Assembly (NCBI GenBank): GCA_002189105.1
Contig: NIOB01000006.1
Coordinates: 310,001-374,000 of the forward strand
Source: Saccharibacillus soli
GTDB lineage: Bacteria > Bacillota > Bacilli > Paenibacillales > Paenibacillaceae
DNA length: 64,000 nt
Direction of reading: 5' to 3'
Every line of letters begins with the position of its first letter. Within the stretch, counting starts at the first letter, position 1. This document shows positions 1 to 7,992 of the stretch, one piece after another. The notes beneath the pieces were generated by a model. The model ran no database searches. It saw only the letters and a program-made list of their open reading frames with translations, and had not been told where the DNA came from. The translations under genes and the position numbers were made by a program.

Positions 1-185
1 ATGATTTTCACTCCCGCTTTGGAAAGTTTGTTGGAAAGGACTGAGATGACTATGTAAATCGAGACGAACTTTGGCTGCTCGTTATCTAAATAAACGCAAC
101 CGTGCGAATCGACGCAAATCGAATTGTGTGATTCTTTTCCAAAATCGTTATCGATCCGACAAAATGTGATCTTCTCATGGAAATC
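1..185. other. Left edge, no firm gene
   Basis: Nothing certain is visible here. A plus-strand frame open from base 1 stops at TAA 55-57 and could be the last codons of a gene cut by the window edge, but 18 codons are too few to judge. The remainder is AT-rich spacer up to the terminator of the aldo/keto reductase. Confidence 0.3.
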
Positions 186-211
186 AAAAAGCCGTCCCCT
201 GGAGGACGGCT
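186..211 (-). terminator. Rho-independent terminator of the aldo/keto reductase
   Basis: A perfect 8-bp stem (190-197 with 204-211, arms AGCCGTCC/GGACGGCT) has a 6-nt loop. On the minus strand it is followed by five T residues (186-190). It lies 36 bases past the reductase stop codon. Confidence 0.85.
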
Positions 212-246
212 CTTACGATCTTGAGGAAGAAAACCCGGGAATTGAA

Positions 247-1077
247 TTAGAAATTAAAGTTGTCCGGGTCCGGGCCGGTACGTTCATTTTTATTCAACGC
301 TTCGAGTGCGGACACATCTTCCGGCGTCAGCGTGAAGTCGAAGATGTCGGCATTTTCGACAATGCGGCTTTCCTTGACGGAACGGGTCAGGACAACGACG
401 CCTTTATCCAGCACCCAGCGCAGCATGATCTGTGCCGGAGATTTGCCGTATTTCTCAGCAAGGCCGGTTACGACTTCGTTATCGAACAAGCGTCCCTGAG
501 CCAGTGGAGACCAGGCTTCGACCTGGATGCCTTTTTGTGCGCAGTAGTTCAGCAGTTCATTTTGCGTCAGCAGCGGGTGGAATTCCACCTGATTGACCGC
601 AGGTACCACTTCCGCGTCTGCCAGCAGATCGTCGAGGTGATGCGTCTGGAAGTTGCTGACTCCGATGGAGCGGATGCGTCCGTCTTTATACAGCTTCTCC
701 ATCGCTCTCCAGGTGTCTTTATATTTGCCCTTCACCGGCCAGTGGATGAGATACAGGTCGAGGACATCCAGACCGAGCTTCTCCATGGTGGCATCGAAGG
801 CAGCCAGTGTTTCTTCATAACCTTGGTCGCCGTTCCAGACTTTCGACGTGATAAACAGGTCTTCGCGGTTCAGGCCGGACTCGCGGATCGCTTCGCCTAC
901 GCTTTTTTCGTTCTTGTAAGCGGCCGCGGTATCCACTCCAATGTAACCCGCTTTCAGTGCGGCCTTAACGGAGTCTTTGGCTTCCTCGCCGTCTTTTACC
1001 TGCCACACACCCAGACCAAACCAAGGCATTTCTACGCCGTTATTCAGCTTTACCTTTGCAGTCAAACTCGTCGTCAT
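247..1077 (-). CDS. Aldo/keto reductase (YvgN-like)
   Basis: This 276-residue protein is a cytoplasmic NAD(P)H-dependent reductase of aldehydes or ketones. Its length and the GLGVWQVKDG start resemble Bacillus YvgN-type glyoxal/methylglyoxal reductases. The AKR catalytic tetrad is complete: D49, Y54, K79 (TSKVWN) and H112 (YLIHWP). The VDTAAAYKNE and IGVSNF family signatures are present. The usual cofactor-phosphate motif IPKS is changed to LTRS (231-233 TRS), with R238 kept two turns later; this could shift NADPH/NADH preference (inference). A strong AGGAGGAG about nine bases before the ATG supports the start. It is a single-gene unit with its own extended -10 promoter and terminator. The physiological substrate cannot be read from sequence. 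Confidence 0.9.
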   Translation of the reverse strand: MTTSLTAKVKLNNGVEMPWFGLGVWQVKDGEEAKDSVKAALKAGYIGVDTAAAYKNEKSVGEAIRESGLNREDLFITSKVWNGDQGYEETLAAFDATMEKLGLDVLDLYLIHWPVKGKYKDTWRAMEKLYKDGRIRSIGVSNFQTHHLDDLLADAEVVPAVNQVEFHPLLTQNELLNYCAQKGIQVEAWSPLAQGRLFDNEVVTGLAEKYGKSPAQIMLRWVLDKGVVVLTRSVKESRIVENADIFDFTLTPEDVSALEALNKNERTGPDPDNFNF

Positions 1078-1185
1078 ACCGAAAACTCCTCCTCTGTCGT
1101 CTACATATTGGGCTGTTCCCCTCGCTTTGCTCCATGTCGAAATGCCACGGAAACGTCAAAGCGCAGAATCGCCATCCGGTTACTA

Positions 1186-1214
1186 ATTATAACAAACTTG
1201 CTTCGCATAACAAA
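1186..1214 (-). promoter_or_regulatory. Candidate promoter for the aldo/keto reductase
   Basis: On the minus strand the sequence TGTTATAAT (1186-1194) gives a perfect TATAAT box with an extended TG element. A weak -35 (TTTGTT, 1209-1214) sits 17 bp upstream. The site lies about 110 bases before the reductase start. Confidence 0.45.
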
Positions 1215-1272
1215 ACTCATGTATAAGATACCCTTCGTGCGCAGGTTTAATCCTTTTTTGATGCAGATGGGC

Positions 1273-1313
1273 AAAAAAGCGTAAACGTTGGCGGGGGCCT
1301 GACGTTTACGCTT
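1273..1313 (-). terminator. Terminator of the UMF1-type transporter
   Basis: A perfect 12-bp inverted repeat (1277-1288 with 1302-1313, AAGCGTAAACGT/ACGTTTACGCTT) has a G-rich loop. Reading the minus strand it ends in six T residues (1273-1278). It lies 67 bases beyond the transporter stop. Confidence 0.85.
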
Positions 1314-1379
1314 GCGAGGAGCAAAGCAGGGAAACGGTGTGCAGGTGCTGTCTATTTTGAGCTGTGGTCGCTAGAGTCG

Positions 1380-2735
1380 CTAGACTGTCATCTCCTCTTC
1401 CGGCTTCACATAAGGCACCTTGAGCAGCGCAATCAATCCCGCAATCGTCATCACGACAAGCGACAGCAGTGCGGCGCGGCTTGCCCATGTGCCATACCCG
1501 GCCAGCACCCAGGTTACCGTGCCGTAGACGAGCGGGCCGAGCACGGAGGAGAGTTTGCCGGAGAAGGCGAACAGTCCGAAGAACTGGCCTCTTTTTTCCA
1601 CGGGAGACAGTTCGACGATCATCGTCCGCGAGGTGACCCACAGCGATCCCATTGCTACCCCGTACAGGCAGGCTGCTCCCCAGAAGACGGCACTGGAGAA
1701 CGCCGCAGCCGCAAGGACAAGCGCAGCGATCAGGACCAGCGCGACCAGTCCGGAAGCGGTCTTGCTGCCGACTCGGCGTGTGATATGCCCAAACACATAG
1801 GAGCCGATAATGGCGCAGACGGTTGCGACCAGATAGAGCAGGATGAACTGACCGGCGCTGAAGCCCATTACGGCGGTGGCATAGACGCTCATCATGGCAA
1901 TCGCGGTAGCGACGGCATCGTTGAAGAAGAAATACGCGATCATGAAGATGAACAGCGCCTTGTGCTGCTTCGCTTCCTTAAATGTCTCGTAGATGTCCCG
2001 GTAGCCGCTGAAGAAAGACTTGCGTTCACCAGATGCCCCGATCATGGGCGGAGCCGGTTTCTCTTTGTACATGAGCAGAATTGGCAGCGAGAACAGGAGG
2101 AACAAAGCAGCGGTTAGAATGAAGGCCAGCGGGTAATCGCGGCTGCCGACAATGCCGTAGACCACCAGCCCCATCAAGGTTCCCATATAACCAACCGCCA
2201 CACCAAAGCCCGAGATGAGCGGAAGCTGCGGTCCGCTGGCGATGTCCGGCAGCATGTTGTCGTAGAACAGCAGGCTGGAGTTGTAGAAAAACTTGGCTGC
2301 CGTGAAGAACAACAGCACCATGATGACCGACAGCGGCAGTCCGACCAGTGAAGCCGAGCTGTCGGTATAGGCGGTAAAGCCCATCAGGAACGTGAAGAGG
2401 ATTGCGGCCAGCGCAAACGGGGCCAAAAAGGCTTTTTTGCGTCCGGTACGATCCATCCATACCCCGAGCAGTGGAGTGAAGATAACGAGCAGCACGCCGG
2501 AAGCGGCATTGGCATAGCTGATAAATGTACTGGCGATCTGATCCATGCGGGCATCACCGCCGAGCACCTGCTGAAGATAGAGCGGGAAGAAGATCGTGAC
2601 AATATTGGAGGAGAAAATTGTATTCGCAAAATCGTACAATGCCCAGGATAACACCGGCAGCGACAGAAACAGCCCTGTGCCCAAGCCGCGTTTGCGGGTA
2701 CGGCGGGGCCGTTTGGAGGCGGCAAGTTGAGACAT
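1380..2735 (-). CDS. MFS transporter, UMF1 (Atg22-like) family
   Basis: This 451-residue integral membrane protein has about 12 hydrophobic segments. The N-terminal signature SWALYDFANTIFSSN is characteristic of the UMF1/Atg22-like branch of the major facilitator superfamily. The MFS loop motif appears as GVWMDRTGRKK. A basic N-terminus (KRPRRTRKRG) precedes the first helix and a short acidic tail (PEEEMTV) follows the last. Vacuolar Atg22 exports amino acids in yeast, but the bacterial members have no settled substrate, so none is assigned. The start is supported by AAAAGGGGA just upstream. The gene is transcribed alone. Confidence 0.85.
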   Translation of the reverse strand: MSQLAASKRPRRTRKRGLGTGLFLSLPVLSWALYDFANTIFSSNIVTIFFPLYLQQVLGGDARMDQIASTFISYANAASGVLLVIFTPLLGVWMDRTGRKKAFLAPFALAAILFTFLMGFTAYTDSSASLVGLPLSVIMVLLFFTAAKFFYNSSLLFYDNMLPDIASGPQLPLISGFGVAVGYMGTLMGLVVYGIVGSRDYPLAFILTAALFLLFSLPILLMYKEKPAPPMIGASGERKSFFSGYRDIYETFKEAKQHKALFIFMIAYFFFNDAVATAIAMMSVYATAVMGFSAGQFILLYLVATVCAIIGSYVFGHITRRVGSKTASGLVALVLIAALVLAAAAFSSAVFWGAACLYGVAMGSLWVTSRTMIVELSPVEKRGQFFGLFAFSGKLSSVLGPLVYGTVTWVLAGYGTWASRAALLSLVVMTIAGLIALLKVPYVKPEEEMTV

Positions 2736-3066
2736 GGCAATCCCCTTTTCGATGGATAATGATCCGGCTTGAACCGTTCTAGGGCGATCATACCATCGTT
2801 GGCTGCCGTTTGTAGGGAAAAGAAGGCAAGATTTACATCACCTGAACAATTTTGATGCAGCGTTAACGGAGCAGGAGACAAGGGCAGCAGGAGAGAAAAA
2901 GGCAGGAATTCAGAGTGCTTCACTCAGGGGATTACCCTTTTTATGGGATTTATTCAAATCGATCAAACTTTTTGATGGCAGGTGCAGTTCGGGGTCGCTT
3001 CCAGTAAGATAGGAATGTATCACGGATTGCGTCTGGCCGATTACACAACCCAAGGAGGAATAAGTA
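2736..3066. other. Intergenic region before the Met-rich gene
   Basis: These 331 bases separate the divergent transporter and Met-rich genes. No convincing -35/-10 pair with proper spacing was found; TAAGAT at 3005-3010 is a possible -10. AAGGAGGA at about 3052-3059 is a strong ribosome binding site for the downstream gene. Confidence 0.4.
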
Positions 3067-3294
3067 ATGGACAAGATGGCGATGGAAATGATGATGATGA
3101 TGTGCATGGACGAGATGATGGGCAAGATGAACACCATGAAGATGTGCATGGAGAAAATGTCCGGTATGGAAGGCATGAGCATGAAGGACATGAACATGGA
3201 TATGGACATGATGATGAAAAAGATGCAGGAGTGCGACGAGATGATGACCTCCTGTATGTCCATGATGCGTAAGGAAATGGAGATGTCGAAGTAA
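3067..3294 (+). CDS. Met-rich small protein (33 Met in 75 residues)
   Basis: The 75-residue product contains 33 methionines (44%) and four cysteines (C13, C27, C56, C63). The remainder is almost entirely Lys, Asp, Glu, Ser, Gly, Asn and Thr. There is no signal peptide and no hydrophobic helix. It holds a run of five Met (8-12), a run of three (48-50) and many MxM/MxxM steps (MNTMKMCMEKM, MNMDMDMMM). A perfect AAGGAGGA lies eight bases before the ATG and a terminator-like hairpin follows, so it looks like a real monocistronic gene. Met-rich segments with Cys are typical soft-metal (Cu(I)/Ag(I)) ligands in other proteins, and surface Met can act as an oxidant sink. Both roles are inference. I recognise no family. 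Confidence 0.75.
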   Translation: MDKMAMEMMMMMCMDEMMGKMNTMKMCMEKMSGMEGMSMKDMNMDMDMMMKKMQECDEMMTSCMSMMRKEMEMSK

Positions 3295-3386
3295 TCATCC
3301 GCCGGAGTCGCAGACGAGGCGAAGATCCGGATGGAAGATCGATCGCATAGTATGAACCCTATCAGGGGCTAAAGATAGAGGGTGAG

Positions 3387-3440
3387 AAGCATGCGGGGAA
3401 GACGCGCTTGATCGCGTTTGGAATCCGTGTGCTTTTTTTT
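3387..3440 (+). terminator. Probable terminator of the Met-rich gene
   Basis: A 10-bp stem with two G-U pairs (3387-3396 AAGCATGCGG with 3425-3434 CCGTGTGCTT) encloses a smaller CGCG/CGCG helix. It ends in an eight-T run (3433-3440). It lies about 90 bases after the Met-rich stop codon. Confidence 0.6.
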
Positions 3441-3494
3441 GCGTGGCAAAGGAAAAAGTAAAGGAAAGGGTTACCCGGTTCGCGGCGTCCGAAG

Positions 3495-3803
3495 TTAAGC
3501 GCGGACACCCCGAAACCGGATATGCTGCGAGACGATGATCCGTTCCAGCTTCAATTCCCAGACTTTCTCTTCCCATTCTCCAATTCGGGCAGAGTCGGCA
3601 TGGATACGCATATGGACAAACAGCTGCTTGAGTTCGTCATTGATGCGATCAAAACGTTCCCAAAGTGCCGACAATTCCGCCTCTTCAGTAGGAACCGGGG
3701 TGTTAAGATGGGTGACTAACGATTCGGTGAGGGACTCCTGCCACTCGGCATCTCCAATGGACTTCGCATAATTGTATAGATCCAGATAATCATCAACATT
3801 CAT
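3495..3803 (-). CDS. Hypothetical protein, small acidic, helical
   Basis: I do not recognise this family. The protein of about 102 residues is acidic at its start (MNVDDYLDLYNYAKSIGDAE) and looks alpha-helical, with amphipathic stretches (EEAELSALWERFDRINDELK, then a K/E/W-rich helix). It has no membrane segment or signal peptide. The frame continues seven codons upstream to a TTG at 3824, but the TTG-AAG-GAG there is more likely the ribosome binding site (GAAGGAG) of the ATG at 3803. It is a single gene, convergent with the Met-rich gene. Codon use resembles its neighbours. Confidence 0.6.
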   Translation of the reverse strand: MNVDDYLDLYNYAKSIGDAEWQESLTESLVTHLNTPVPTEEAELSALWERFDRINDELKQLFVHMRIHADSARIGEWEEKVWELKLERIIVSQHIRFRGVRA

Positions 3804-4088
3804 CGTCTCATACAGCTCCTTCAACTTTTATTACCGAGTATTATACTCGGTTTTATAAACTTTGCAATTGGCTTTACTGTTTTTATCGACAGGATTCTCC
3901 ATGAATGAACAGAAAGCCCGGAGCAGAGGGGACCGAGAGGCTATACCTTGTAGCTATGGCTGGTTACATCGGCCTGTTTGAAGGTCAAAAGGCAGCGGGT
4001 ATGGAGGGAACAGGCTATCGATGATCGACAAATAGCTGCGAGGCTATTAGGATACAGATAGTGGTGGACAATGGAAGGAGATGAACGT

Positions 4089-5819
4089 ATGGCCTACATA
4101 GGCGGGTACAGCCCGGGGGGATACAGCGAGCGTCGGAGCAGACTGGGGCTGCGAACGATTGCTGCCGTGGGACTGCTGATTGTCAATGTGCTGTCTCTGG
4201 CATTGGGGATTCTGTACGTGACCATCGAGGAGGCAGGTGGAATCTGGAATCTATACGGACTGCTCATGCTGCTGACCCTGCTGGGCAATCTGCATCTGAC
4301 CATGGGACGAGGTGTACATAAATTCTGGGAGTATCTCTATCTGGCGCTGCACGCGCTGGGACTGACGGCCGTGCCGGTGCTGAATACCCTGACTTCAGCG
4401 GCGATTTCGGATCAGGATTCGCGCAGCTTGGGAAGTCTCATCATTTGGCTGGCTTTGTTTGCCCTGGGAGCCGTAGTCGCATTCCTGCGTCTACAGGGAG
4501 GCACGGAGGAAAAAGAGGACAAGCGAGGTGGCAGCGGCTATTCGGGCTATTCGTCTTCCTATGGAGGATCTTCGCGCGGAAGTTGGCTCGGCAGAATCCT
4601 CAAGGGGCTGCTGACTCTATGGTTCCTGGCCAATCTCGCCTTGGGCTTGTATTTTGCTGCGGTGCTGTTGGCGGGCATTAATCCGGGAATTGTGGAGACC
4701 ATTTTGCCGGAATATGCGCTGTTTTTTGGCCTCATCTTTCTGGGGGCGGCGGCTCTGCTGGTCAAGATGTACGGGTTAAAGCGAGGCTTCTTCATTTCGC
4801 TGTTCCGGGGCGTCGTGCGCGTCTTGGGTCTGCTGATCTTCGTCGTCTGTGCGCTGCCGCTTGCGTCTGCGCCCAAGATCATCAATGAAGCACAGACGGC
4901 TTATAACCAGGCGTTTGGCGGCGATCCCATGGAGACGCATGGCACAGGCTTGATGAAAGCGGCCTTTCTGCTGCCGGATTATTTCTATGGGGCAAGAAGC
5001 GGCGATTACCGGGTGAAAAAGGACATCGTCTACTATGAAGGACAGGCAGGCACGGGCGACGCCGGGCTCAAGCTGCGCTTCGATGTTTACATGCCGCCCA
5101 AGGGCAAGAGTGGAACCGGACAGGGCACAACCTTGATTCGGATTCACGGCGGCGGCTGGACGATTGGAGACAAAGGGGAGCAGAATTATGCCCAGATGAA
5201 CAAATATTTTGCTTCGCGCGGTTACGTGGTCTTCGATATTCAATATGGACTCAGCAATGCGAAAAAATTTGTGGAATCGGCTGTGGTTCCGCAGGATGTC
5301 GTGGGGAACTTCGGCATTGACGATATGGTGCGGCAGATTGGGCTGTTTACCGCCTATCTGGACAAGCACGCGGCGGAGTACGGAGCGAATCCGGCATCTG
5401 TATTTGTGTCCGGGGGTTCGGCAGGCGGTCAGTTGGCCGCAGCAGCGGGGCTTGCCCCAACCAGCCCTGATTCCAAGCCGGTGATTGCGCCAGGCATCCA
5501 GATCAAAGGCATTATTCCGTATTATCCGGCAAATGGGCTGGCGAGCAACGTTGGGGTGAAGGACGGAGCGTTCGGAGACCCAAGCAAACTGGTGAACGCC
5601 GACAGTCCGCCCATCTTGATCTATCAGGGAGATCAAGATGGCATCGTAGCGCCGGAGACGGCGCGGAATTTCGTCCGCGCCTATCGGGAAGCGGGCAATA
5701 CACGTGCTGCGCTGATCGAGATGCCAATGGGCACGCACGGAAGCGATATGTATTTCCCGAGCTATTACAATGCGCCGTTCACCTACATGATGGAGCGGTT
5801 TATGTTGAAATATCGGTGA
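4089..5819 (+). CDS. Membrane-anchored alpha/beta-hydrolase (HSL-type esterase)
   Basis: Residues 1-260 hold about seven hydrophobic segments, interrupted near 146-165 by a Gly/Ser/Tyr-rich linker (GYSGYSSSYGGSSRGS). Residues 260-576 are an alpha/beta-hydrolase domain of the hormone-sensitive-lipase/BD-FAE type. It has an oxyanion-hole HGGGW (H353), nucleophile S444 in GGSAGG, acid D517 (QDGIV) and H550 (GTHG). The predicted reaction is hydrolysis of short-chain or carbohydrate esters, probably on the outer face of the membrane (topology is inference). An in-frame ATG 18 bases upstream overlaps the GGAAGGAG that serves the ATG at 4089, so the shorter start is chosen. A strong bidirectional terminator follows. 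The fusion of a multi-helix membrane module to this hydrolase is not standard for the family. Confidence 0.85.
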   Translation: MAYIGGYSPGGYSERRSRLGLRTIAAVGLLIVNVLSLALGILYVTIEEAGGIWNLYGLLMLLTLLGNLHLTMGRGVHKFWEYLYLALHALGLTAVPVLNTLTSAAISDQDSRSLGSLIIWLALFALGAVVAFLRLQGGTEEKEDKRGGSGYSGYSSSYGGSSRGSWLGRILKGLLTLWFLANLALGLYFAAVLLAGINPGIVETILPEYALFFGLIFLGAAALLVKMYGLKRGFFISLFRGVVRVLGLLIFVVCALPLASAPKIINEAQTAYNQAFGGDPMETHGTGLMKAAFLLPDYFYGARSGDYRVKKDIVYYEGQAGTGDAGLKLRFDVYMPPKGKSGTGQGTTLIRIHGGGWTIGDKGEQNYAQMNKYFASRGYVVFDIQYGLSNAKKFVESAVVPQDVVGNFGIDDMVRQIGLFTAYLDKHAAEYGANPASVFVSGGSAGGQLAAAAGLAPTSPDSKPVIAPGIQIKGIIPYYPANGLASNVGVKDGAFGDPSKLVNADSPPILIYQGDQDGIVAPETARNFVRAYREAGNTRAALIEMPMGTHGSDMYFPSYYNAPFTYMMERFMLKYR

Positions 5820-5867
5820 GTGGAGGATGCCCTGCCGAGGCGATGGGTCGAGGCAGGGCAGAGTTCA

Positions 5868-5906
5868 ACAGAAAGAGCCGCGGTGCGCAGCCGCGGCTCT
5901 TTCTGT
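5868..5906. terminator. Bidirectional hairpin terminator
   Basis: A perfect 16-bp inverted repeat (5868-5883 with 5891-5906, core GAGCCGCGG/CCGCGGCTC) has a 7-nt loop. AAAG/CTTT edges give a U-rich 3' side in both directions. It sits between the convergent esterase and FUSC-type genes. Confidence 0.85.
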
Positions 5907-5912
5907 TGGGGG

Positions 5913-6935
5913 TTAGGGTCTGGCGGACAGAGGCGCCAGACGGGATTTGCGGGCCGGGGCTTCGCCCGGCGATCCGCTGCTGCCGGCTTCGGTGGGCGCC
6001 GGATGAGAGGGCGCCTGGCGGAGCTTGTCCTCCAGCGGATAGGCAATGTCGGTCGGGATGATTAATCCGAGCGTCTGAAGTTCGCCAAGGATGCAGGCGA
6101 CGTGATAACGATAGATAATCGCCTGGGACTCGGGCGAGAGGGCGCTGTCGGCTCTCTGATTCGAGGCCTGAAGCAGGCTGGTTCCCAGGCTGGCTACGCC
6201 CTGCGGATCGGGATCGGTCAGCAGGCGGATCATGCGCATATGAGAGTAAGTATTGCGGTAGACGTCCAGCTCTTGTTCGATGCGCGAGACCAGTGCATGA
6301 TTTTTATTGTTCCCCAGGTCGAATTCTTCCTTATACGTATCGCAGACCGCTTGTAGAGCGGCCAGGTCTTTCTTGAGCGGACTGATGTGAATACCGCCGC
6401 CTTCGCGCAGCAGTTGGCGAGCCAGGCAGGAGAGATGATGGCGTACCTTGAGCCGGGCTTTCTCCAGATTGCGATCATGTTTGGGCGGCAGGACGAAGTA
6501 ATTGACGACTACCGCCACGCCAATCCCAAGCAGTGTATCCAGTACCCGGTGCAGCGCATAGGCGAAAGCCGGTTCTCCGGGTCGCAGATTCAGCATGATG
6601 GCCAGGAAGACGATGCAGGCGATGGATACGGATTTGTTCCATTTGAGCAGATTACAGACCGCGATGACACAGATGATTCCAAGCGCCGATAGGTAGGCAT
6701 TGTGCGGCTGGATAAAGGCAAACAAACCGCCAAAAGCGGCACCGACCAGCGTGCCCATCGTACGATTTTTGCCTGCGGTATAAGAACTGGTAATCGAGCT
6801 TTCCATGGCAATCACCGTAGCGATCGCGGCATAAAACGGATATTCCAGCTTGAGGGCGAACGAGATCAGCACACAGACAAACACAGCAATTGCCGTCTTG
6901 ATATTCCGCATCCCGATAGTCAATCTCATGGTCAT
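5913..6935 (-). CDS. FUSC / aromatic acid exporter (ArAE_1-like) protein
   Basis: The 340-residue protein starts with MTMRLTIGMRNIKTAIAVF, typical of the DUF939/ArAE_1 group (Bacillus YqjA/YgaE-like). About five to six transmembrane segments fill residues 10-165, with the conserved TAGKNRTMGTLVGAAFGG loop. A cytoplasmic helical region (170-310) and a Pro/Ser/Arg-rich tail follow. Homologues are annotated as fusaric-acid-resistance-like or aromatic carboxylate exporters; substrates in Firmicutes are mostly unproven. GGAAGGA precedes the ATG. The stop lies six bases from the terminator hairpin. It has no operon partner. Confidence 0.8.
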   Translation of the reverse strand: MTMRLTIGMRNIKTAIAVFVCVLISFALKLEYPFYAAIATVIAMESSITSSYTAGKNRTMGTLVGAAFGGLFAFIQPHNAYLSALGIICVIAVCNLLKWNKSVSIACIVFLAIMLNLRPGEPAFAYALHRVLDTLLGIGVAVVVNYFVLPPKHDRNLEKARLKVRHHLSCLARQLLREGGGIHISPLKKDLAALQAVCDTYKEEFDLGNNKNHALVSRIEQELDVYRNTYSHMRMIRLLTDPDPQGVASLGTSLLQASNQRADSALSPESQAIIYRYHVACILGELQTLGLIIPTDIAYPLEDKLRQAPSHPAPTEAGSSGSPGEAPARKSRLAPLSARP

Positions 6936-7197
6936 TCAAGTCCTTCCTGATCTGATTGAGCGGTGGCCTTTAAATTTTAATAACCCATTTTCAAAATGTT
7001 TCTCTATGTGAAATATTATACGTACTCTAATGAGAGGGGGCAATTGTCGAAACCATGACATTCGGGTCGAAAGAAGCAATTGTTGAAATTAGGACATGAT
7101 TTTTGCCACAACCTCTTCATTTGCCATCTTTTCTCCTAATCGTTAAGGTGAACATAAGTGCGTTAACCTGCATGAACTTATGGAAGAGAGGGAAATC

Positions 7198-7860
7198 ATG
7201 ATGATTCAAGCTTTTATTTTTGACATGGATGGGGTCATTATCGACAGCGAGCCGCTGCATTTTGACGTGGATCGCCAGACGATGGCTTATTACGGACATA
7301 GCGTGACCCAGGAGGATCTGGAGCGCTATGTGGGCATGACGAATCCCGAACAGTGGGCGATCATCCGCGAAGAGTATGGCATTGGACCAACAACGGAGGA
7401 GATTATCGAATACCAGATGGGCCGAAAGATTGAGCAGCTGCGCCTGGCGGAGCTGGAGCCGATTGAAGGGATTTGTGAACTGCTGGAGGAGTTGAAAAAA
7501 GGAGAAATTCCTCGCGCTATCGCCTCCTCGTCACCGCCTATTTTCATCGAGGCCGTGCTTGAGAAATTTGGACTGCAAGGCGAATTTGCTGTGGTGGTGA
7601 GTGGAGAGCGTGTTCCCAAGGGCAAACCGGCACCCGACGTCTATCTGCGTGCCGCTGAACTGCTGGGTGTCGATCCGTTCTTCTGCGTGGTGCTGGAGGA
7701 TTCCAAGCATGGCATCGATGCCGCAAAAGCGGCGGGAATGCACTGCATCGGCTACGTCAATCCCAACTCCGGCAATCAGGATCTCAGCCGAGCCGATCTG
7801 ATCGTCAGCGCGATTGGGGATATTCGCCTTGAAGATCTGGCGAAGATCGAAGCTGAATGA
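7198..7860 (+). CDS. HAD-superfamily phosphatase, beta-phosphoglucomutase-like
   Basis: This 220-residue hydrolase has the HAD motif I FDMDGVIIDSEP (nucleophile D9, acid/base D11), a helical cap, motif II SSSPP, motif III Lys in KGKPAPDVY and motif IV EDSKHGI. The layout matches the beta-phosphoglucomutase/sugar-phosphatase branch (for example YhcW or PgmB relatives). It probably dephosphorylates or isomerises a small phosphorylated metabolite in the cytoplasm; the substrate is unknown. The frame opens at 7180, but GAGAGGG lies between that codon and the ATG pair at 7198/7201, so the later start is preferred. It is monocistronic. Confidence 0.85.
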   Translation: MMIQAFIFDMDGVIIDSEPLHFDVDRQTMAYYGHSVTQEDLERYVGMTNPEQWAIIREEYGIGPTTEEIIEYQMGRKIEQLRLAELEPIEGICELLEELKKGEIPRAIASSSPPIFIEAVLEKFGLQGEFAVVVSGERVPKGKPAPDVYLRAAELLGVDPFFCVVLEDSKHGIDAAKAAGMHCIGYVNPNSGNQDLSRADLIVSAIGDIRLEDLAKIEAE

Positions 7861-7992
7861 GGTCACAGCATCGCCGTAATCCTGCCATCAAGAACCTCAT
7901 ACAGGCTCATGCTCCGCATATCCGATGGATGTGCGAAACATGGGCCTTTTTCAGGTGGTGTGAGCCTTAGGAGGTGTTATACGGCCTGCTGT

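Noticed and set aside
2982-3272. His/Asp/Glu-rich 96-residue frame (HEHEGHEHGYGHDDEKD)
   Set aside because: It is the shifted reading of the ATG-rich Met gene and has no ribosome site of its own; the His/Asp richness follows from the ATG-GA repeats.
3391-3411. Six-codon frame MRGRRA behind a GAGGGTGAG sequence
   Set aside because: It is too short to support as a gene and lies inside the probable terminator hairpin.
4776-5738. 320-codon minus-strand frame
   Set aside because: It is antisense to the esterase catalytic domain, whose triad is intact.
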